A DNA stretch of 64,000 nucleotides from Balaenoptera acutorostrata (taxonomy: Eukaryota > Chordata > Mammalia > Artiodactyla > Balaenopteridae). The stretch covers positions 41,963,269-42,027,268 of the forward strand of contig NC_080069.1 of assembly GCF_949987535.1 (NCBI RefSeq). Reading direction: 5' to 3'. Below are positions 1 through 10,523 of the stretch, piece by piece; position 1 is the stretch's first letter, and every line of letters begins with the position of its first letter. The translations under genes were made by a program, and so were the position numbers. The notes under the pieces were generated by a model. It had not been told where the DNA came from, searched no databases, and was given only the letters and a program-made list of their open reading frames with translations.

Positions 1-200
1 GGCAAGCGGGGGCCGCTCTTCATCGCGGTGCGCGGGCCTCTCACTATCGTGGCCTCTCTTGTTGCGGAGCGCAGGCTCAGTAGTTGTGGCTCACTGGCCT
101 AGTTGCTCCGTGGCATGTGGGATCTTCCCAGACCAGGGCTCGAACCCGTGTCCCCTGCATTGGCAGGCAGATTCTCAACCGCTGCGCCACCAGGGAAGCC
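1..200 (-). mobile_element. CHR-type SINE, cut by the window edge
   Basis: The reverse complement begins with the family head ('gggcttccctggtggcgcag') at 200 and includes the B-box GGTTCGAGCCC. It sits inside L1 ORF2 sequence that resumes at about 201. The tail lies outside the window. Confidence 0.9.
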
Positions 201-478
201 CTCCTTCATTTATTTCTGATCTGATCTTTATGATTTCTTTCCTTCTGCTCACTTCGGGGTTTTTTTGTTCTTCTTTCTCAAATTGCTTTAGGTGTAAGGT
301 TATGTTGTTTATTTGAGATGTTTCTTGTTTCTTGTGGTAGAATTGTATTGGTATAAACTTCCCTCTTAGAAGTGCTTTTGCTGCATCCTGTAGGTTTTGG
401 GTCGTCGTGTTTTCATTGTCATTTGTTTCTAGGTATTTTTTGATTTCCTCTTTGATTTCTTCTGTGATCTCTTGGTTG

Positions 479-1300
479 TTAAGTAGTGTATTGTTTAGCC
501 TCCATGTGTTTGTATTTTTTACAGATTTTTTTCCTGTAATTGATATCTAGTCTCATGGCGTTGTGGTCGGAAAACATACTAGATACGATTTCAATTTTCT
601 TAAATTTACCAAGGCTTGATTTGTGACCCAAGATATGATCTATCCTGGAGAATGTTCCATGAGCACTTGAGAAGAAAGTGTATTCTGTTGTTTTTGGATG
701 GAATGTCCTATAAATATCAATTAAGTCCATCTTTTTAAATGTATCATTTAAAGCTTGTGTTTTCTTATTTATTTTCATTTTGGACGACCTGTCCATTGGT
801 GAAAGTGGGGTGTTGAAGTTCTGTACAATGATTGTGTTACTGTCGATTTCCCCTTTTATGGCTCTTAGCATTTGCCTTATGTATTGAGGTGCTCCTATGT
901 TGGGTGCATAGATATTTACAATTGTTATATCTTCTTCTTGGATCGATCCCTTTATCACTATGTAGTGTCCTTCTTTGTCTCTTGTAATAGTCTTTATTTT
1001 AAAGTCTATTTTTTCTGATATGAGAATTGCTACTCCAGCTTTCTTCTGATCTCCATTTACATGGAATATCTTTATCCATCCCCTCACTTTCAGTCTGTAT
1101 GTGTCCATAGGTATGAAGTGGGTCTCTTGTAGACAGCATATATATGTGTCTTGTTTTTGTATCCATTCATCCAGTCTATGTCTTTTGGTTAGAGTATTTA
1201 ATCCATTTACATTTAAGGTAATTATCGATATGTATGTTCTTATTACCGTTTTCTTAATTATTTTGGGTTTGTTTTTGCAGGTCTTTTCCTTGTCTGTGTT
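479..1300 (-). pseudogene. L1 ORF2 endonuclease domain, broken
   Basis: The minus-strand frame at 479-1108 encodes the apurinic-type endonuclease of L1 ORF2 (GVAILISEKIDF, NIYAPNIGAPQYIRQML, SRIDHILGHKS, SDHNAMRLDI). The upstream part of the domain reads on in other sequence to about 1300. The catalytic motif usually GDFNT is QNFNT here, so the aspartate is lost, and a frameshift after DINYRKK (near 535) closes the frame early. No reverse-transcriptase part lies in the window. Confidence 0.88.
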
Positions 1301-1306
1301 TCCTGC

Positions 1307-2401
1307 CTAGAGAAGTTCCTTTAGCATTTGTTTTAAAGCTGGTTTGGTGGTGCTGAACTCTCTCAGCTTTTGCTTGTCTGTAAAAGTTTTAATTTCTACA
1401 TCATCGTCGTCGCATCTGAATGAGATCCTTGCTGGGTAGAGTAATCTTGTTTGTAGGTTTTTCCCTTTCATCACTTTAAATATGTCCTGCCACTCCCTTC
1501 TGGCTTGCAGGGTTTCTGCTGAAAGATCAGCTGTTAACCTTATGGGGATTCCCTTGTATGTTATTTGTTGCTTTTCCCTTGATGCTTTTAATATTTTTTC
1601 TTTGTATTTAATTTTTGATAGTTTGATTAATATGTGTCTTGGCATGTTTCTCCTTGGTTTTATCCTGTATGGGACTCTCTGTGTTTCTTGGACTTGATTG
1701 ACTATTTCCTTTCCCATATTAGGGAAGTTTTCAACTGTAATCTCTTCAAATATTTTCTCAGTCCCTTTCTTTTTCTCTTCTTCTTCTGGGACCCCTATAA
1801 TTCAAATGTTTGTGCATTTAATGTTGCCCCAGAGGTCTCCAAGACTGTCCTAAATTCTTTTCATTCTTTTTTCTTTATTATTCTCTGCAGTAGTTATTTC
1901 CACTATTTTATTTTCCAGGTCACTTATCCGTTCTTCTGCCTCAGTTACTCTGCTATTGATTCCTTCTAGAGAATTTTAAATTTCATTTATTGTGTTGTTC
2001 TTCATTGTTTGTTTGCTCTTTAATTCTTCTAGGTCCTTGTTAAACGTGTCTTGTATTTTCTCCATTTTGTTTGCAAGATATTGGATCATGTTTACTATCA
2101 TTACTCTGAATTCTTTTTGAGGTAGACTGCCTATTTCCTCTTCATTTGTTTGGTCTGGTGGGTTTTCACCTTGGTCCTTCATCTGCTGTGTGTTTCTCTG
2201 TCTTCTCATTTTGCTTAACTTACTGTGTTTGGGGTCTCCTTTTCGCAGGCTGCAGGTTTGTAGTTCCTCTTGTTTTTGATGTCTGCCCCCAGTGTCTAAG
2301 GTTGATACAGTGGGTTGTGTAGGCTTCCTGGTGGAGGGGATTAGTGCCTGTGTTCTGGTGGATGAGGCTGGATCTTGTCTTTCTGGTGGGCAGGACTGCA
2401 T
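1307..2401 (-). pseudogene. L1 ORF1, broken
   Basis: The C-terminal RNA-binding part is read at 1307-1717 (RRNMPRHILIKLSKIKYKEK, ITYKGIPIRLTADLSAETLQ, ARREWQDIFKVM). The N-terminal/coiled-coil part is at 1976-2401 in another frame (SKMRRQRNTQQMKDQGENPP, NKMEKIQDTFNKDLEELKSK). Between them the frame is interrupted, so no full-length ORF1 protein can be made. ORF1 encodes the L1 RNA chaperone. Confidence 0.88.
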
Positions 2402-2761
2402 CCGGTGGTGTGTTTTGGGGTGTCTGTGACCTTATTATGATTTTAGGCAGCCTCTCTGCTAATGAGTGGGGTTGTGTTCCTGTCTTGCTAGTTGTTTGGC
2501 ATAGGGTGTCCAGCACTGTAGCTTGCTGGTCGTTGAATGAAGCTGGGTCTTAGCGTTGAGATGGAGATCTCTGGGAGAGCTTTCGCCATTTGATATTATT
2601 GGAGCTGGGAGGTCTCTGGTGGACCAATGTCCTGAACTCAGCTCTCCCACCTCAGAGACATCGGCCTGACACCCGGCCAGAGCACCAAGACCCTGTCAGC
2701 CACACGACTCAGAAGAAAAGGGAGAAGAAAAGAAAGAAAGAAAGAAAAGTAAAATAAAATA

Positions 2762-3029
2762 GGGCTTCCCTGGTGGCGCAGTGGTTGAGAATCTGCCTGC
2801 TAATGCAGGAGACACGGGTTCGAGCCCTGGTCTGGGAAGATCCCACATGCCGCGGAGCAGCTGGGCCCGTGAGCCACAATTACTGAGCCTGCGCGTCTGG
2901 AGCCTGTGCTCTGCAACAGGAGAGGCCGCGATAGTGAGAGGCCCGTGCACCGCGATGAAGAGTGGCCCCTGCTCGCCGCAACTAGAGAAAGTCCTCGCAC
3001 AGAAACGAAGACCCAACACAGCCATAAAT

Positions 3030-3061
<32 letters not shown>
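2762..3061 (+). mobile_element. CHR-type SINE inserted in the L1 5'UTR
   Basis: Full head, A-box-like TGGCGCAGTGG, B-box GGTTCGAGCCC, body with 'gcgtctggagcctgtgctc', then a long A tail from 3038. It belongs to the shorter subfamily. It is followed by about 350 bases of A-rich, low-complexity L1 5'UTR. Confidence 0.92.
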
Positions 3062-3420
3062 GTAAAATAAAATAAAAAATAATTAGTAAAAATTTAAAAA
3101 TTAAAAAGTAATAAAAAAAAGAAAGAAACAAAGAAGAGAGCAACCAAACCAAAAAACAAATTCACCAGTGATAACAAGTACTAAAAACTATAGTAAAAAA
3201 AAAATAAATAAATAAACCAGACAGACAGAACCCTAGAACAAATGGTAAAAGCAAAGCTATATAGACAAAATCACACAAAGAAGCATACACATACACACTC
3301 ACAAAAAGAGAAAGAGGAAAAATACATACATAGCTATATATTTAAAAAAAAAGGAAGAGAGCAAATCAATAAACAAATCTACCAATGATAATAAACTCTA
3401 AATACTAAACTAAGATAATC
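3062..3420. repeat. A-rich low-complexity stretch
   Basis: Degenerate A-rich sequence with short AAAT, CACA and GAAA runs, part of the L1 5'UTR, possibly expanded next to the SINE tail. No gene signal. Confidence 0.6.
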
Positions 3421-3499
3421 ATAAAGCCAGGAACAAATTAGATGCAGAAAGCAACCCCAAGTCTACAGTTTCTCCCAAAGTCCACTGCCTCAATTTTGG

Positions 3500-4678
3500 G
3501 ATGATTCGTTGTCTATTCAGGCATTCCACAGATGCAGGGTACATCAAGTTGATTGTGGAGATTTAATCCGCTGCTCCTAAGGCTGCTGGGAGAGATTTCC
3601 CTTTCTCTTCTTTGTTCGCAGAGCTCCCAGGGTTCAGCTTTGGACTTGGACCCGCCTCTGCGTGTAGGTCGCATAAGGGCATCTGTTCCCGCCCAGACAG
3701 GATGGGGTTAAAGTAGCAGCTGATTAGGGGGCTCTGGCTCACTCAGGCTGGGGGGAGGGATGGGTACGGATGTGGGGCGAGCCTGTGGCGGCAGAGGCTG
3801 ACATGACGTTGCACCAGCCTGAGGTGCGCTGTGTGTTCTCCCGGGGAAGTTGTCCCTGGATCACGGGACCCTGGCAGTGGTGGGCTGCACAGGCTCCCGG
3901 GAGGGGCAGTGTGGATAGTGCCCTGTGCTTGCACAGAGGCTTCTCGGTGGCTGCAGCAGCAGCCTTAGTGTTTCATGCCTGTCTCTGGGGTCCGCGCTGA
4001 TAGCCGCGGCTCTTGCCCGTCTCAGGAGCTCGTTTAGGCGGTGCTCTGAATCCCCTCTCCTCGTGCACCCTGAAACAATGGTCTCTTGCCTCTTAGGCAG
4101 TTCCAGACTTTTTCCCAGACCCCCTCCTGGCTACCTGTGGCGCACTAGCCCCCTTCAGGCTGTGTTCACGCTGCCAACCCCAGTCCTCTCCCTGGGATCC
4201 GACCGAAGCCGGAGCCTTGGCTCCCAGCCCCCGCCCACCCCGGCGGGTGAGCAGACAAGTCTCTCGGGCTGGTGAGTGCTGGTCAGCACCGATCCTCCGT
4301 GCGGAAATCTCTCCGCTTTGCCCTCTGCACCCCAGTTGCTGCGCTCTCCTCCATGGCTCCGAAGCTTCCCCCCTGCCCACCGCCCCGTCTCTGCCAGTGA
4401 AGGGGCTTCCTAGTGTGTGGAAACTTTTCCTCCTTCACAGCTCCCTCCCCGAGGTGCAGGTCCGTCCCTATTCTTTTGTCTCTGTTTTTTCTTTTTTCTT
4501 TTGCCCTACCCAGGTACGTGGGGAGTTTCTTGCCTTTTGGGAGGTCTGAGGTCTTCTGCCAGCGTTCAGTAGGTGTTCTGTAGGAGTTATTCCACATGTA
4601 GATGTATTTCTGATGTATTTGTGGGGAGGAAGGTGATCTCCATGTCTTACTCCTCTACCATCTTGAAGGTCTCCCCCC
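3500..4678. promoter_or_regulatory. GC-rich L1 5'UTR (degenerate promoter region)
   Basis: GC-rich, CpG-containing sequence at the 5' end of the antisense L1. In L1 elements this part holds the internal sense promoter and often an antisense promoter. Open frames here (for example 3925-4275 and 4217-4549) are not genes. Activity is inferred from the family only. Confidence 0.55.
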
Positions 4679-4714
4679 AAACTCTATTCTTCTATCAATT
4701 TAAACCACTATAAA

Positions 4715-4812
4715 ACTCTACATGTCAGGATACTAGAGTCAGAAGATCTGGTTGGGATCCTAATTTCTTTTATTGGCTGTGTGACTATGGGTGAATAAAT
4801 CTTTCTTTAGTT
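4715..4812 (+). repeat. MIR-like ancient SINE fragment
   Basis: The run 'agagtcagaagatctggttg' followed by 'ggctgtgtgactatgggt' resembles the MIR core ('...tgtgtgaccttgggcaagt...'). Diverged; identification by eye. Confidence 0.5.
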
Positions 4813-4987
4813 TGTTCCTTCAGTGTTGAAATTCTGGAAGGGGGAAACTTTATATTGTGAGGAATGTAAGTGGGCTTGGGAGTGAGCCTTTCCAATGAGC
4901 CCATCTCTGCTCTTTCTCATATGATCTTTAAAAATTAAGATGGCTGGCTCCCTCCCCCGACACTGTGACCTGGGCGTCAGGATTTTT

Positions 4988-5115
4988 TGTTTTTTCATTG
5001 AAATATAGTTGATTTACAACATTCTGTTAGTTTCAGGTGTACAGCAAAGTGATTCATATATATATATACACACACACTCTTTTTCAGATTCTTTTCCATT
5101 ATAGGTTATTAGGCC
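4988..5115 (-). mobile_element. 5'-truncated L1 3' end (about 125 bp)
   Basis: Contains the artiodactyl L1 3' signature in reverse ('tgaaatatagttgatttaca', 'ggtgtacagcaaagtgattc'). Flanking 'aggattttt' at 4979 and 5119 looks like a short target-site duplication. Confidence 0.7.
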
Positions 5116-5283
5116 AAAGGATTTTTAAAAGCTTCCAGGTGACACTAATGTGCAGCAAAGTTTGGGAGCCACTGTGATCACTATGATCAACTTTGTACCT
5201 GCTAATTCCACATGAGGATCTATGTCATTTGCTAGTTCAGGTTTTTTGTTTGTGAGAAGAATTTTAAAAACTAGAAAATCAAT

Positions 5284-5378
5284 CCTTTTTTTCTTTTTTT
5301 TATTGAGTAGAGTTGATGTATGATATTATGTAAGTTTCAGGTGTACAACAGAGTTATTCACAATTTTTAAAGGTTATA
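5284..5378 (-). mobile_element. 5'-truncated L1 3' end (about 95 bp) with TSD
   Basis: Same L1 3' signature ('gtttcaggtgtacaacagag'). The 12-base direct repeat tagaaaatcaat flanks it at 5272-5283 and 5379-5390. Confidence 0.8.
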
Positions 5379-5390
5379 TAGAAAATCAAT

Positions 5391-6416
5391 TATGTTTTAA
5401 ACCAGGGTCACAAACTAAAATGCCTGCAGGAGCCAGGAAGCCAAAGTGAGTGGTGGGACTGCAGCACTTGTCTAAATTGGCAGGGGCAGCTCTGCTCCAG
5501 CTGCTGTTGCCAGGCAGAAATTGTCAGTTTTTCTCATTTTTCTACAAAATCGGGAAATCTATATCTTTATATGAAACTTTCCACTTTTTAAATTTTGCAT
5601 CATATATTATTTTATACGCTAAGTAAAACATGTCTGTGGGCAGATTTGGCTTGGGAGCTGCCAGTGTGCAACTTCTGTTTTTAAACTTGGTTCTCGCAGG
5701 ACCAGAAGTGTACTAATTGCATCATCAACATATGTTAAAGTTGGCATTTTTTCTTTGCACTAGGTCTAGTAGGTATATGGACTTCCCTTAAGTAAGTTTT
5801 GTCTTTCATATTAGATTATTCTATGATTTGAGGGCCTCAAGCTTTGATAACTTCACTCACTCCTATCACTCATTCCAGCAGGGTGGTCCCCACTGAGGGG
5901 TATGCTGTCATTTCCATTTTGATGGTGAAAGCAGTGGCATGTACCCCAGAGTACATTCAGACGGAAGAACCCTGCTCTCATGCTTGGAGTGCCAATCAAG
6001 ACTAGATTTTCACACATATAATGCCAAGTTCCAGAAGATTCCCTGGAGATATGACCAGGATTTGAAATGTGATTCACCAGTGGCAAGCCGAGCAGAGGCA
6101 GGTGTGGAAGGGCACCAGAGAGGCCTAAAGCACCTCTGTGTTTCCAGGGGTACCAAAATCTCTAGAAGACTACTTCTCAGTTTTGTTCCATTAATTGAAA
6201 GTTCTCAGTTATTCACGTGCAAGAGGCCTCTAAGTGAAATAAGAATAATTCATGTTCACACTTCTGTTCATCTCAAAGAAGTCACTTAACAAAAAAAGCT
6301 GGAAGACATAATTTATATTGCATGATAATAATGTAGTTATGTTAGGATATCATGATTAAAATACCTGTTTTGGAGGAAACCTCTAATTTTTTTTCTGCTT
6401 TTTGGATTATTTTTAG
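5391..6416. other. Rest of the KIF27 last intron
   Basis: Non-coding. A segment at about 5400-5700 has the look of an old hAT-Charlie transposon ('gggtcacaaactaaaatgcc' to 'ggcttgggagctgccagtgt'), low confidence. The open frame at 5939-6289 has no recognisable family. No KIF27 exon was found here. Confidence 0.45.
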
Positions 6417-6895
6417 ATCATGATGCTGGAAATGGAGTACAGAACCCAGAAGAAGCAGGCATGGTTTCAGAAGAATTCAAATGGGCATCCAGAACTGAAA
6501 GTATAAAATTAAGTGGAAGGGAAAGACAATTAGACAGTTCCACAAGCAGTTTAAGAACACAACCAAATCCTCAGCTCTGGGAAGGCCCAGAATTACCACC
6601 AATTTATAGCTCTTTAGCACCCACTAGTGGGCATTTGTTAAGCAATGAGGACAAAATGGAAAGGAATGACAATCAGTTTACAAACTCTCACAGTCGACCA
6701 ACACCCCAAATTCAGCCAGTAGGAAATGTGGCACAGTTGCATAGTGTCACGCCTGTAAAGTTGTGTCGCAAAGAGTTACATCAGATTTCTGCCTTGGAAC
6801 TGTCGTTACGAAGTTCCAGTCTTGGACTTGGGATTGGATCTATGACTGCTGATTCCATTGAAGTAGCTAGGAAAACGAGTGACTTAAAAACTTAG
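6417..6895 (+). CDS. KIF27: KIF27 terminal coding exon (C-terminal 158 residues)
   Basis: This is the last exon of KIF27, a kinesin-4-family protein related to KIF7 and Drosophila Costal-2, known to work with STK36 (Fused) in building the central pair of motile cilia. A pyrimidine-rich tract ending in ttttag (AG at 6415-6416) is the acceptor. The first two bases finish a split codon, and the frame then runs uninterrupted from HDAGNGVQNPEEAG to the TAG at 6893-6895. The segment lies after the motor and coiled coils. It is a Ser/Thr/Pro/Gln-rich tail with a more conserved patch (PVKLCRKELHQISALELSLR) and the C-terminal end SDLKT, which I recognise from mammalian KIF27. GKAP1 lying downstream in the same orientation matches human synteny. 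An ATG at 6461 is internal, not a start. No frameshift or stop is seen, so the exon looks functional. Identity is inferred from remembered protein sequence and synteny, not a search. Confidence 0.93.
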
Positions 6896-7210
6896 GCATT
6901 TAATAAGAAAAATTTTAATTTAGTAGGTGGGTAAGATTCCTTTTTCTAATCTGTTAAAAATTAAAGCTTAAGCTCACTAGCTGTTCCCTCAGGATAAAAG
7001 AAGGGGAGGAAGTAATCCCTAATCTTTTTGTATACCGTGGATATGTATATCTTCTATAGTATATTTGAGGACTTTTAATTTTTATTTCTATAATAACCAA
7101 ACACATGCTTTATCAAGTAATGGAACATTTAAATGTTTCCACTTCTAAATTTGCTTAAAATTTTTTCCAGGCATATTTGAAGAATAAAACTAAGAGTAGA
7201 ATAATAAACT
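6896..7210 (+). other. KIF27: KIF27 3' untranslated region (end estimated)
   Basis: AT-rich non-coding sequence follows the KIF27 stop directly. An ATTAAA lies at 6960-6965 and two AATAAA hexamers at 7183-7188 and 7203-7208, so a transcript ending within 10-30 bases of the latter is the simplest reading. The true cleavage site cannot be fixed without RNA data. A further AATAAA at 8501-8506 could serve a longer form. Confidence 0.5.
7183..7208 (+). promoter_or_regulatory. KIF27: Paired polyadenylation signals for KIF27
   Basis: Two canonical AATAAA hexamers 20 bases apart, about 290-310 bases after the KIF27 stop and just before an AT-rich tandem repeat. The position is typical for a mammalian terminal exon. 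T-rich downstream elements are diffuse, so use is inferred. Confidence 0.45.
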
Positions 7211-7227
7211 AAAATATCCATCAAATG

Positions 7228-7345
7228 TATATTATTATATAATATAAAAGTATATTATTAAGTGTATTATTATATAATATAAAAGTATATTATTAAGTGT
7301 ATTATTATATTATAAAAGTATGTTATAATACAATAATTATAATAT
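7228..7345. repeat. AT-rich minisatellite-like tandem repeat
   Basis: A unit of about 35 bases built on 'tatattattaagtgtatta' and 'tataatataaaag' is repeated about three times with decay at the right end. It lies immediately beyond the likely KIF27 polyadenylation site. Confidence 0.7.
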
Positions 7346-7565
7346 AAATTTATATTGTTATTCTCAAATACAAGGATATTTTGTTATTTTTTTAAAAAAC
7401 AGTTAAATATTATATCAGAGAGAGAGTCACCTGCTGTGTATGTTTTGGCTGAAACAGCTGAAAATTTGTGCCAGAATGCACTCTGTGGGGTAAGGCAACT
7501 GGCTAGGTTTAGGGATTAAGGTTAATTTAGGGTCCTCAGAGGCTGAGTGATCATTCTTGACTTTT

Positions 7566-7897
7566 TTTTTTTTTTTTATAAATTTATTTATTTATTTTTG
7601 GCTGCGTTGTGTCTTCATTGCTGCACGCGGGCTCTCTCTAGTTGCGTCCAGCGGGGGCTACTCTTCGTTGCGGTGCGTGGGCTTCTCATTGTGGTGTCTT
7701 CTTTTGTTGTCGAGCAGGGGCTCTAGGCACATGGGCTTCAGTAGTTGTGGCTCACGGGCTCTAGAGCGCAGGCTCAGTAGTTGTGCATGGGCTTAGTTGG
7801 TCTGTGGCATGTGGGATCTTCACAGACCAGGGCTCGAACCCGTGTCCCCTGCATTGGCAGGCAGATTCTTAACCACTGCACCACCGGGGAAGCCCCC
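7566..7897 (-). mobile_element. CHR-type SINE, older long form, with TSD
   Basis: T-rich tail on the left, family head at 7895 on the right. The 14-base direct repeat cattcttgactttt flanks it at 7552-7565 and 7898-7911. Confidence 0.93.
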
Positions 7898-7911
7898 CAT
7901 TCTTGACTTTT

Positions 7912-10206
7912 TAAACACGGTCTCTGCTCTTTTTTCTGGAATTGCTTTTAGAGTATTATATTATTGGTTTGCTAATATTATGGAATATAGGTTTATCATC
8001 TCTCTCCTGCCCTATCTATTCAGCATATCTCTCATTATGCTACTAAAATTGGGAGAAATGAATACAGTTCCATGGAATAGGGAAACAAGGATAGAATAAC
8101 ACTAAAGTATTCTAACATATCAAGGAAAAGGTATCTGGTCATATGGAGTACACCTGTAAAGCTTGACATCTAGCCAGAGGATCTTTAGCTAGTAAGTTGA
8201 TGGGCTTAATCTGAGATTTTTTTCCTCTACAACCTGGTTACTCAGGCCTGTACACAGGCCACCCAGATTGCACGGGGGTTGTAAATATGTAAATGAAATT
8301 TTTTCTTCAAGATATTTTTGGTCTAAATCTTATTATATAATGTAAACCTCAGTTTGGAATTAAGAACTCAACATTGCTTTGCCCAACAAATTTTTCATCA
8401 TATTTTTCAATCACAGAAAACATTTCATTATAATGACCAGAGGTATGATTTTGTTACTTATGTTATTATTTTTGTTACTTTTCCAAACTTTTACTTGTAA
8501 AATAAAGTTTTTTCTTAAACCAATTAATGTTTGGGGTGGGCAGTAGCAAAATCACCCTGATTTATGGAATCTTACTCCATGAGAGTAACCCACTTTATTA
8601 CTGACTCCAACTTTTCCTACCTGATGCTAAGTTTTTTCTTTTGTTCTTTCCTTTGTTGCTATTGACCCTGACCATCTTACCTAAGACCCAGACTGTTGCC
8701 CTGTGCTCAAAGACTGTTTTCCTTTTCTAGTTTCTAGCCCCTAGGAAGTAGGGTTCCTTGGTCTTACTGGTAAAAAAAAGTTTCCTATAGGAGAAGAAAA
8801 CCAAACCAAAACAAACTTCTAAGTTGGTGAATAGTTTCTAGATCTCTTAAGTATGGTATTAAAACTCATTTGAATTATGGGTTAAATAGACTTCTGTGGA
8901 CTTAACCTGGAAACGGAACCACAAATTATAACTTCGGCCCAAAGAGAAACTGTTTCAACCAACAAATTTACAAACCAACTTAGAGATTTTATTTTTAACA
9001 GGGACTATTTGAAGTCAGATTCCTGTTTTCAGCTAGTTTTCTCTTTTTGCCTTTGGTTTATATGATATGTATTTAATATATATCCTATATAATGTGTGTT
9101 TTAGATAGATAGACAATGGCAAAAGGCCAGTGCCTTAGCAAAGCACAGCAATCATATATTTATTAATATGTACATATTTATTAATGAAGCCCCTAATTTT
9201 AAGTTCCTTATAAAATTAAGTAATAATTTAGAAATAATTCATATAAGAATGTATTTTGACATTGGAATTCTGCTTGCCCAAGAAATGGACACATATTTGC
9301 TTTACCTGTGGAAAATATAAACACATTTTCTAAAAGCCAGCTCACTAACAAAGCAAAAAAATTTATATTAAACCAACAATGAGTAGATTTGATAATGCAA
9401 ATGTGAACTGACATCTAAATAACAAAGGTACAATTTTTTTTCTTCCTTTTGGTTAAACATACATCTTTTATATGCTATGATAGATTTCAGATAAATACTC
9501 AAACAAACACATATAAATAATGTCCTGGATAATATATTCTGGGAGTGAACCTCTTGTCTTTCTAGTTTAGTCAGTGCACTCACAAAGGAAAGAAAAATTG
9601 TCATCTCCCCCAAGGCAAGTTCAATTTTTTTACATTAATAATAAATTTACCCTCTGTTTCACATGCTCTCCTTAATCTAAACATTTTGTCATTGTTTGCC
9701 TTTTTGCGTGTATATGAAATATGTCTGTGGGGTTTTTTTTGTTCATTATTTTTTTTCCACCTATAACAGAGCATTTGGAAAGAAACATATTTGCCTCCAT
9801 AAAGTACTAGTTCTTTCCCTAACTCCAGAGTGTTGTAGATAACAGAGTCGGAGACTTCTATGAGTATGGGAACTATGGGTGGTAAGAACATCAGTGAAGG
9901 TGCTTTTGTGCTTCAATGTTTGCTTTCTTTTGCTAATGTTTCCCCCCCGCCTTAGTTCTTCGTATCTTCATGAACTCAGTGTCCAAGGAGTCAGCAAAAA
10001 TATACATATGATCTTCAGTAATGTGGACTTTTTTGCCATTGGCTTGTTTGTAATAATCCAGGTCAATAAAGTGATAAATGCTTATTTAAGAATGGGCGTC
10101 TTATATTTTAAAACAAAGTGTCATACTAAGTCTTAGAATGAATTGCTAAGAAGTCAAGTCCTTAGTGGGAGTTTGGTTCTATAGTCAACACAAATTCTCA
10201 TGCATT
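7912..10206. other. Intergenic, no gene seen
   Basis: AT-rich unique-looking DNA downstream of KIF27. An AATAAA at 8501-8506 is the only signal-like motif noted. The short open frames here show no family resemblance. Confidence 0.5.
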
Positions 10207-10219
10207 AAATGCAAGTGTG

Positions 10220-10510
10220 GGGCTTCCCTGGTGGCGCAGTGGTTGGGAATCTGTCTGCCAATGCAGGGGACACGGGTTCGAGCCCTGGTCTGGGAGGATC
10301 CCACATGCCGCGGAGCGACTGGGCCCGTGAGCCACAACTACTGAGCCTGCGCGTCTGGAGCCTGTGCTCCGCAACAAGAGAGGCCGCGATAGTGAGAGGC
10401 CCGCGCACAGCGATGAAGAGTGGCCCCCACTTGCTGCAACTGGAGAGAGCCCTCGCACAGAAACGAAGACCCAACACAGCCATAAATAAATAAATAAACA
10501 AATTAAAAAA
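10220..10510 (+). mobile_element. CHR-type SINE, shorter young-looking form, with TSD
   Basis: Complete head, A box, B box (GGTTCGAGCCC) and A-rich tail. The direct repeat aaatgcaagtgtg flanks it at 10207-10219 and 10511-10523. The perfect TSD and intact boxes suggest a recent insertion. Confidence 0.94.
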
Positions 10511-10523
10511 AAATGCAAGTGTG

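Larger units (their letters stand above)
201..4678 (-). mobile_element. L1 LINE, 5' half, antisense in the last KIF27 intron
   Basis: Read on the minus strand, the element starts near 4678 with the artiodactyl L1 5' end ('ttcaagatggtagaggagta'). It runs through a GC-rich 5'UTR (about 4678-2420, interrupted by a SINE), ORF1 (about 2400-1310) and the endonuclease part of ORF2 (about 1300-201), then leaves the window beyond the SINE at 1-200. ORF1 is split over two frames and ORF2 is frameshifted, so this copy is dead for transposition. Extent left of the window is unknown. Confidence 0.92.

Noticed and set aside
2762..2860. Possible tRNA genes (A and B boxes present)
   Set aside because: The tRNA-like heads belong to SINEs. 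They do not fold into a complete cloverleaf and run on into SINE bodies.
3925..4597. Overlapping 95-116 aa frames in GC-rich sequence, suggestive of a CpG-island gene
   Set aside because: The stretch is the 5'UTR of the antisense L1, whose start is recognised at about 4678.
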